NCBI GenBank assembly: GCA_017420845.1
Contig: JAFQOC010000030.1
Coordinates: forward strand, 1 to 10,413
Origin: Clostridia bacterium
Lineage (GTDB): Bacteria; Bacillota; Clostridia; Oscillospirales; CAG-272
Length of the DNA stretch: 10,413 nucleotides
Direction: 5' to 3'
Below, one piece after another: positions 6,985 through 10,413 of this stretch. Each line of letters begins with the position of its first letter. Position 1 is the stretch's first letter. The notes under the pieces are model-generated. The model was not told the origin of the DNA, did no database searches, and saw only the letters and a program-made list of their open reading frames with translations. The position numbers were made by a program, and so were the translations under genes.

Positions 6985-7045
6985 TGGAAAATATAGATAT
7001 TTGTGCAATATAACACCCATAAAACATTATACGCGTTTTCGCCCC

Positions 7046-7074
7046 TTGACACCTTCAAGTAATTATGGTATAAT
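7046..7074 (+). promoter_or_regulatory. Consensus extended -10 promoter of the MBL lipoprotein
   Basis: -35 TTGACA (7046-7051), 17-bp spacer, -10 TATAAT (7069-7074) preceded by TGG, giving an extended -10. It is divergent from the promoter at 6957-6984, with 61 nt between the -35 boxes. Confidence 0.9.
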
Positions 7075-7092
7075 AACTGCACCGAAGAAAAC

Positions 7093-7104
7093 GGTAATAT
7101 TACC
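7093..7104. promoter_or_regulatory. Perfect 12-bp palindrome in the 5' leader, possible operator
   Basis: GGTAATATTACC begins 18 nt after the -10 box and ends 5 nt before the AAAGGA RBS (7110-7115). A perfect palindrome just downstream of a very strong promoter is a typical repressor position. The regulator is unknown. Confidence 0.45.
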
Positions 7105-7122
7105 ATTTGAAAGGATGATCTC

Positions 7123-8853
7123 ATGAAAAAGCACTGTTTGAAAGCTCTGACCGTCCTCCTGCTGATAGCGGCCATGGCCATGCCTCTGATTGCCTGCACC
7201 GACAAGGAGCCCTCGGAGGAAACCACTGCGGCTACGGGTGATTCCACAGAGGAGACCACCGAGGCAACGACCGAACCCGAGACTCCCCTGCCCACCGAAG
7301 TCGATCTTCCCGATGCGTATGCCACGGCCGACATTGTCTACGACTGTGACGACGGCTCGGTTCTTCACAACTACACCGGCAAGACTGCCGATGATTTTGC
7401 CACCGTTTGCGCTTACTACACGGAAAAGGGTTTTAAGGTTTACAGTTCTCACACCATGGCCGAAAATACCGCCACCACCTTCGTGGGCGACGGCCCCATG
7501 GCTCACGTCTACTGGCTCAAGGCTAAGGGTGAGCTGAACATCGTTCTGTCCGACACCGCCGCTAACAGCCTGCCTCCCATGACTCCTGCCGTGACCGACG
7601 GTGAGTACGAGTGCAGCATCGTCCAGCTGAAGGACAACACCAACGTCAACGGTATGTCCTACGTCATCCAGCTGAAGGACGGCTCCTACATCGTTTACGA
7701 CGGCTCCTACGTCGGTCAGGCCCGAAAGCTCCAGCAGTACCTGCTCAATAACTACAAGGGCGAGGGCAAGCCCGTTGTCCGCGCGTGGGTGCTGACCCAC
7801 TCCCACAACGATCACTACCCCACCTTCCAGGCCTTTGCTACCAATTCCCGATACAAGGATGTGGTCACGGTGGAGTACGTGATCTACTCTCCCCTCAACG
7901 AGGAGAATTACACCCTGAACGACGAGAACAACGATCCCTATTTCGGTACCCAGCTCTACGAGGACGTGAAGGGCATGAAGGGCGCCAAGCTGGTCTTTGC
8001 CCATACCGGAATGCTGTTCAATTTCTGCAACCTCAAGATGGAGATCCTGATGGCTCCCGAGACCCTGTACAAGAACACGAGCGACGTCGGTAACTTCAAC
8101 GATACCTCCATCGTTACCCGTCTGTTTGATGATGACTACAACGCTCTGTTCCTGGCTGATATTGCCATCAAGGGCTCCACTTATATGCACGAGATCTACG
8201 GAAGCTACCTCAAGAGCGACGTCTGCCAGGTCTCCCACCACGGTGTGGAGGATGTTCCCCTGTCCTTCTACGAGGAGGTCAAGGCTTCCATCCTGTACTA
8301 CCCCTGCAACATCTGGCTCTACGACCTTCAGGACCGTAACGACGACGTCCGTATTGCCCTGGAGAACCGCGACTACACCAAGGAGATCCTGATCGCAGGC
8401 TGCGGCGAGTACAAGCGCGCGTGGGGCACTAAGTTCGCCGCCGACGCACCTCTGTCCATCCCCGACTATACGGTCCCTGCCCACAAGCAGCCCGCAACCG
8501 AGCCCGAGACTCAGCCCCCTGTCGTCACCCCCGACGAGCCTCGCCTCATCCTGGACAAGACCACCTACAAGGTGGGTGAGCCCATCATGACCACCGTCAT
8601 TGGAAGCGGCACCGACTGGGTCGGCATTCAGACGGTGGAGTTGTTCGAGCAGGGCCAGGGCTCTGCCTACTGGTGGTACGTCACCTCCGTCGGCTCGGGT
8701 ACTCCCTTCGATATGCTGGCTGTCAAGGACGGCTCCAATCTCACGGTGGATCTGCCTGCGGGTGAGTACATCGTCCGGCTGGTAGCCAACGATCATGGAT
8801 TCCAATCCACGACCGACACGATCTCCGAGATTCGGATCACCATTGAAGAGTGA
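7123..8853 (+). CDS. Surface lipoprotein with ComEC-like metallo-beta-lactamase domain and Ig-like domain
   Basis: 576 aa. Lipoprotein signal peptide with lipobox LIAC, Cys25, then a Thr/Glu-rich spacer (26-58). Residues ~160-435 form a metallo-beta-lactamase fold of the ComEC type: THSHNDH (metal ligands H226, H228, D230, H231), later NDTSIVTRLF...ALFLAD (D346) and SDVCQVSHHG (H372/H373). These correspond to the HxHxDH, GD and HHG motifs of the ComEC nuclease-like domain, but there are no ComEC membrane helices. Residues 66-130 form a separate N-terminal region that I do not recognise. After a Pro/Thr linker, residues 473-576 resemble an Ig-like module (LDKTTYKVGEPI, GTDWVGI). A metal-dependent hydrolase acting outside the membrane is inferred; the substrate (nucleic acid, phosphodiester or other) is not known. 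RBS AAAGGA is 7 nt before the ATG; a terminator follows. Confidence 0.88.
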   Translation: MKKHCLKALTVLLLIAAMAMPLIACTDKEPSEETTAATGDSTEETTEATTEPETPLPTEVDLPDAYATADIVYDCDDGSVLHNYTGKTADDFATVCAYYTEKGFKVYSSHTMAENTATTFVGDGPMAHVYWLKAKGELNIVLSDTAANSLPPMTPAVTDGEYECSIVQLKDNTNVNGMSYVIQLKDGSYIVYDGSYVGQARKLQQYLLNNYKGEGKPVVRAWVLTHSHNDHYPTFQAFATNSRYKDVVTVEYVIYSPLNEENYTLNDENNDPYFGTQLYEDVKGMKGAKLVFAHTGMLFNFCNLKMEILMAPETLYKNTSDVGNFNDTSIVTRLFDDDYNALFLADIAIKGSTYMHEIYGSYLKSDVCQVSHHGVEDVPLSFYEEVKASILYYPCNIWLYDLQDRNDDVRIALENRDYTKEILIAGCGEYKRAWGTKFAADAPLSIPDYTVPAHKQPATEPETQPPVVTPDEPRLILDKTTYKVGEPIMTTVIGSGTDWVGIQTVELFEQGQGSAYWWYVTSVGSGTPFDMLAVKDGSNLTVDLPAGEYIVRLVANDHGFQSTTDTISEIRITIEE

Positions 8854-8860
8854 TCTCCCA

Positions 8861-8888
8861 AATCCCCGCTGAAAAGCGGGGATTTTTT
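8861..8888 (+). terminator. Intrinsic terminator of the MBL lipoprotein
   Basis: 10-bp stem AATCCCCGCT (8861-8870) / AGCGGGGATT (8875-8884) capped by a GAAA tetraloop, T run 8883-8888. It begins 7 nt after the stop. Confidence 0.95.
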
Positions 8889-8952
8889 CATCCGTTCTGC
8901 GGCAAAGTTGACAGATTCGGGGACTGTGCTAAGCCGGTGACGACGAAAGGCT

Positions 8953-8970
8953 AAAAAATCGGGATTTTTT
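8953..8970. repeat. Short AT-rich palindrome
   Basis: AAAAAATC / GATTTTTT with two bases between. It is terminator-like on either strand. An isolated TTGACA at 8908-8913 lies upstream but has no -10 box at proper spacing. No gene is visible in 8889-9274. Confidence 0.4.
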
Positions 8971-8989
8971 CTCCTACAACAAAGGAAAA

Positions 8990-9033
8990 CCTCACCAATC
9001 CGTCCCCTCTAAAGAAGGTTCAAATTAGTGAGG
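8990..9033 (-). terminator. Hairpin abutting the left structured repeat
   Basis: CCTCACCAAT (8990-8999) pairs with ATTAGTGAGG (9024-9033) with one mismatch; loop 24 nt. On the minus strand it is followed by TTTTCC, so it could end a transcript running leftward through the repeat at 9036-9159. Confidence 0.45.
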
Positions 9034-9035
9034 TG

Positions 9036-9159
9036 TGGCCTACCCGAAAGGATTCTGAACCCCGCCCTCGCGCGGCGAGGGCAGGAAGCACCTCCAAAAT
9101 ATGTCCCCGTTTTTTTGCTTGGTGCTTCCACTCAGGTCCTCGTCCTCACGAATAGGCCA
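9036..9159. repeat. Structured repeat, left copy (multi-stem, 7-bp closing stem)
   Basis: Closed by TGGCCTA (9036-9042) / TAGGCCA (9153-9159). Inside on the plus strand are CCGAAAGG (a 2-bp GAAA turn), an 8-bp stem GCCCTCGC (9064-9071) / GCGAGGGC (9075-9082), a 9-bp stem GGAAGCACC (9084-9092) / GGTGCTTCC (9121-9129) with a 28-nt loop, and AGGTCCTCGTCCT (short AGG/CCT stem). The first 35 nt from 9037 are identical to those of the copy at 10292-10413, and all paired blocks are shared, while both hairpin loops differ. No promoter is evident on either strand. Not matched to any RNA family I can name; it could be a non-coding RNA or a DNA site such as an integration or recombination target. Confidence 0.75.
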
Positions 9160-9195
9160 ACAGAAAAGACACCCACGAGGGGTGTCTTTTCTGTT
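9159..9195. terminator. 16-bp perfect hairpin, bidirectional terminator
   Basis: AACAGAAAAGACACCC (paired block starting 9159) with GGGTGTCTTTTCTGTT (9180-9195), loop ACGAG. It directly abuts the left structured repeat and lies downstream of the minus-strand gene pair. It could end transcription from either side. Confidence 0.75.
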
Positions 9196-9274
9196 GTGAA
9201 GGGGCGACAAAAAAGATATTTTCCGTTGTTTTGATATGGATTTGAACTCTCGCGAGTTTTGAAAAATCAAATGC

Positions 9275-9709
9275 TTAATTTAAAAGTTCAATTATAGATT
9301 CTTTCAAACAATTATTCATTCCGGATATTGAAGGAATATGTATAAAAATCGTGTTTTTATTTTTCTTTAACATATGGTAAAATGCGGCATTACACAAATA
9401 TTTGGTAGGACAATCTGAAATAGAATAAGACAGTTTATCCGCAATTCTTTTTTCTAATTCCGATATATTAAACGTTGTAAAAATCCGTTCCCCATCGTAT
9501 TCTGCACAAGTTTCAATTTTGATTTTGTTTTTTAGTGACTTATCAACGCCCAACATATAAACAACATCATAATTTCCGACAGCAGTATTTATATCTCTTT
9601 CCAATCCATGGAAAGAATTGGTTAAAAGTAACACAGCTCCATTTAAACAGCTTGCTACTTGATACGAAGTGTTATTCTTTCCCTTAAATGCGGTATATAG
9701 TATTTTCAT
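9275..9709 (-). CDS. Compact pyroglutamyl-peptidase-like protein
   Basis: 144 aa, shorter than the ~200-215 aa of pyrrolidone-carboxylate peptidase (family C15), which removes N-terminal pyroglutamate. The order of family landmarks is kept: N-terminal MKILYTAF, YDVVYMLGVD, KIKIETCAEYDGERI (candidate Glu66), ISDCPTKYLCNAAFY (candidate nucleophile Cys106) and TIFIHIP (candidate His124). The likely Glu/Cys/His triad is therefore present, but spacing is compressed and the N-terminal substrate loops are shortened. No signal peptide. Its ATG overlaps the upstream stop by 4 nt (ATGA) with no good RBS, so translation is probably coupled to the four-helix-bundle gene. Base composition is far more AT-rich than the rest of the window. 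Whether it is an active peptidase is uncertain; a peptidase-derived binding protein is possible. Confidence 0.7.
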   Translation of the reverse strand: MKILYTAFKGKNNTSYQVASCLNGAVLLLTNSFHGLERDINTAVGNYDVVYMLGVDKSLKNKIKIETCAEYDGERIFTTFNISELEKRIADKLSYSISDCPTKYLCNAAFYHMLKKNKNTIFIHIPSISGMNNCLKESIIELLN

Positions 9710-10062
9710 TTATTTTCTTGAGTAGATTTGGCTGTATTAAGCGAAGCAACCAGCATTCGTTTAATTTCTTCGGCTAACGAAAGCAACTTATCAAAATCGT
9801 ATGCTATCAAATTTGTTCGTTTTAACAAGGTCAACCAATAAATGCTCTCGCCTGTTTCTTTGAGAGAAATGTGTAATTTTGAGATAAAGTCCGCTTTACT
9901 GTTTCCGTAAATGGCTTCATTGATGTTTGCACCTACACTTGTAGCAGAACGGAGCAACTGTTTCGCAATTGTCGTATCCTTTTTGGTTTTGGAAAATTCC
10001 TCGTAGAAAAGTACAATCTGAGTAGCGAAATCCATAGATTTTTCAAGTAATGGGCTATTCAT
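9706..10062 (-). CDS. Four-helix-bundle protein (23S rRNA intervening-sequence / S23 type)
   Basis: 118 aa, strongly matching the four-helix-bundle family first seen inside 23S rRNA intervening sequences and related to the Avd accessory protein of diversity-generating retroelements. Signature parts seen: KSMDFATQIVLFYEEF (helix 1), KQLLRSATSVGANINEA (helix 2), KADFISKLHISLKETGESIYW (helix 3) and a C-terminal helix YDFDKLLSLAEEIKRML. Members form pentameric barrels that can bind nucleic acid; the role here is unknown. A GTG at 10071 is in frame, but it lies inside the Shine-Dalgarno block AGGTGA (10068-10073), so ATG 10062 is the better start. Transcribed from an extended -10 promoter at 10086-10114 and coupled to the downstream peptidase-like gene. 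No rRNA or retroelement lies nearby in the window. Confidence 0.92.
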   Translation of the reverse strand: MNSPLLEKSMDFATQIVLFYEEFSKTKKDTTIAKQLLRSATSVGANINEAIYGNSKADFISKLHISLKETGESIYWLTLLKRTNLIAYDFDKLLSLAEEIKRMLVASLNTAKSTQENK

Positions 10063-10067
10063 TGTCT

Positions 10068-10073
10068 TCACCT
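10068..10073 (-). promoter_or_regulatory. RBS deciding the four-helix-bundle start
   Basis: AGGTGA on the minus strand, 5 nt before ATG 10062. It contains the competing GTG (10069-10071), which has no RBS of its own. Confidence 0.7.
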
Positions 10074-10085
10074 TTCTTTGAAATC

Positions 10086-10114
10086 ATTATATCACACTTT
10101 TTACTGAAAATCAA
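10086..10114 (-). promoter_or_regulatory. Extended -10 promoter of the two-gene cassette
   Basis: Minus strand: -35 TTGATT (10109-10114), 17-bp spacer, TGA then TATAAT (10086-10091). The cassette thus carries its own promoter. Confidence 0.75.
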
Positions 10115-10115
10115 T

Positions 10116-10153
10116 GCTTTTCGACCAAAGCGCCAAAGGCGCAGGAGAAAAGC
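10116..10153. repeat. Two-tier inverted repeat immediately upstream of the cassette promoter
   Basis: Outer stem GCTTTTC (10116-10122) / GAAAAGC (10147-10153); inner stem GCGCC (10130-10134) / GGCGC (10138-10142) with loop AAA. It ends 1 nt before the -35 box. It may terminate incoming transcripts. Confidence 0.5.
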
Positions 10154-10221
10154 TACCTTTTCTTTTCTCTCTTCTTTCTTATCTCTTCTCTGGAAAAGTC
10201 GCGTGGAAGAGTTAGGGAAAA

Positions 10222-10256
10222 GTGAAGAGTGAAGAGTGAAAAGAGAAGAGTGAAAG
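10222..10256. repeat. Five tandem 7-nt units
   Basis: GTGAAGA, GTGAAGA, GTGAAAA, GAGAAGA, GTGAAAG in a row, within a purine-rich plus strand (about 10205-10268) facing a pyrimidine tract at 10155-10192. Confidence 0.75.
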
Positions 10257-10259
10257 TAG

Positions 10260-10292
10260 AAAGAAAAAGCCGCTTGCGCGACTTTTCTTTTT
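10260..10292. terminator. Imperfect hairpin abutting the right structured repeat
   Basis: GAAAAAGCCGC pairs with GCGACTTTTC (one mismatch, one bulge), loop TTGC, T run on the plus strand to 10292 and T-rich continuation on the minus strand as well. Like the hairpin at 9159-9195 it directly touches a repeat copy on the side facing the cassette. Confidence 0.55.
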
Positions 10293-10413
10293 GGCCTACC
10301 CGAAAGGATTCTGAACCCCGCCCTCGCTTTGCGAGGGCAGGAAGCACCCCTTAAAAATTTCGTCGCCTTTTTCTCGCCTGGTGCTTCCACTCAGGCTCTC
10401 GGCCTCTCGAATA
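10292..10413. repeat. Structured repeat, right copy, cut by window end
   Basis: Same orientation as the copy at 9036-9159. TGGCCTA at 10292-10298; identical 35-nt block 10293-10327; 8-bp stem 10320-10327 / 10331-10338 with loop TTT (GCG in the left copy); 9-bp stem GGAAGCACC (10340-10348) / GGTGCTTCC (10380-10388) with a 31-nt unrelated loop; AGGC/GCCT stem near 10393-10405. The window ends at ATA, exactly where the left copy continues into its closing strand TAGGCCA, so the closing strand is expected just outside. Confidence 0.75.

Larger units (their letters stand above)
3388..7011 (-). repeat. Tandem gene duplication including promoter
   Basis: Two units, about 3388-5151 and 5242-7011. 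Their start codons, -10 and -35 boxes and the upstream TTGTGCAATA are all offset by exactly 1860 nt. Similarity covers coding sequence, leader, promoter and about 17 nt above the -35. The terminator hairpins (3344-3371 and 5172-5222) are unrelated in sequence. Confidence 0.9.
9036..10413 (-). mobile_element. Putative AT-rich cassette bounded by direct structured repeats
   Basis: The unit holds a promoter, two coupled genes and hairpins, between two direct copies of a ~125-nt structured sequence about 1256 nt apart. The gene pair is strikingly AT-rich compared with the GC-rich genes to the left. No integrase or transposase is in the window. Mobility is inferred from composition plus flanking repeats only. 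Confidence 0.45.

Noticed and set aside
7093..7104. Rolling-circle origin (contains TAATATTAC, the geminivirus nonamer)
   Set aside because: Nine-base coincidence inside a palindromic bacterial leader; no Rep gene or iteron set nearby.
7063..8805. 580-codon open frame on the minus strand
   Set aside because: It lies antisense over the MBL lipoprotein, has no RBS or promoter, and its Val/Gly/Asp-rich composition is the usual shadow of GC-rich codon bias.
9036..9159. Functional tRNA
   Set aside because: Although tRNA-like, the T loop has an extra base, the T stem pairs poorly, and the central arm has no normal 7-nt anticodon loop.
9244..9259. Terminator hairpin right after the peptidase-like gene
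   Set aside because: Only a 5-bp stem (AACTC/GAGTT) and no T run on the minus strand; the 16-bp hairpin at 9159-9195 is the better candidate.
10063..10071. GTG start for the four-helix-bundle gene
   Set aside because: The GTG is part of the Shine-Dalgarno sequence for ATG 10062 and has no RBS of its own.
10055..10390. 111-codon minus-strand frame
   Set aside because: Runs through hairpins, the 7-nt microsatellite and the structured repeat and overlaps the promoter and start of the four-helix-bundle gene; low-complexity Lys/Arg/Phe/Ser product.
9036..10413. Integron cassette with attC sites
   Set aside because: The cassette layout is suggestive, but I find no convincing GTTRRRY/RYYYAAC core pair in the repeats and no integrase in the window.

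Overview
The window looks like a chromosomal stretch from a gut-type Clostridia (Bacillota), plausibly Oscillospirales. This is inferred from strong AGGAGG-type ribosome binding sites, textbook sigma-A promoters (TTGACA, 16-17 bp, TATAAT), GC-rich coding sequence, Thr/Glu/Ala/Pro-rich linkers in surface proteins, and a cyuA-type L-cysteine desulfidase. No rRNA, canonical tRNA, CRISPR array or transposase gene was seen.

Layout. (1) 2-1123 (+): 3' part of a CyuA/UPF0597 L-cysteine desulfidase, followed by two hairpin terminators. (2) 1413-2228 (+): MscS-family mechanosensitive channel with its own promoter and a GC-rich bidirectional terminator shared with the convergent gene. (3) 2296-3105 (-): unrecognised three-helix membrane protein. 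(4) 3388-5034 and 5242-6894 (-): tandem paralogues, each with its own promoter and terminator. Each encodes a signal peptide, a CBM9/DOMON-like domain, a second beta-sandwich domain, a TEAPT-type linker and a Cys-containing C-terminal membrane tail. (5) 7123-8853 (+), divergent from the paralogues: a lipoprotein with a ComEC-like metallo-beta-lactamase domain and a C-terminal Ig-like domain. (6) 9036-10413: a compositionally different AT-rich segment holding a translationally coupled gene pair on the minus strand. The pair is a four-helix-bundle (23S rRNA IVS-type) protein and a very short pyroglutamyl-peptidase-like protein. It is bracketed by two direct copies of a ~125-nt strongly structured repeat.

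Functionally, genes 2-6 form a cell-envelope neighbourhood (channel, membrane protein, two anchored surface proteins, one lipoprotein). They are separate transcription units rather than one operon. The right end looks acquired. The repeat flanking the cassette has a 7-bp closing stem and conserved internal stems whose loops vary between copies. It resembles neither a standard insertion sequence nor a known riboswitch that I can name, and it is the most unusual thing in the window. No clear promoter reads into the repeat on either strand, so whether it acts as RNA or as a DNA recombination/insertion site is open.
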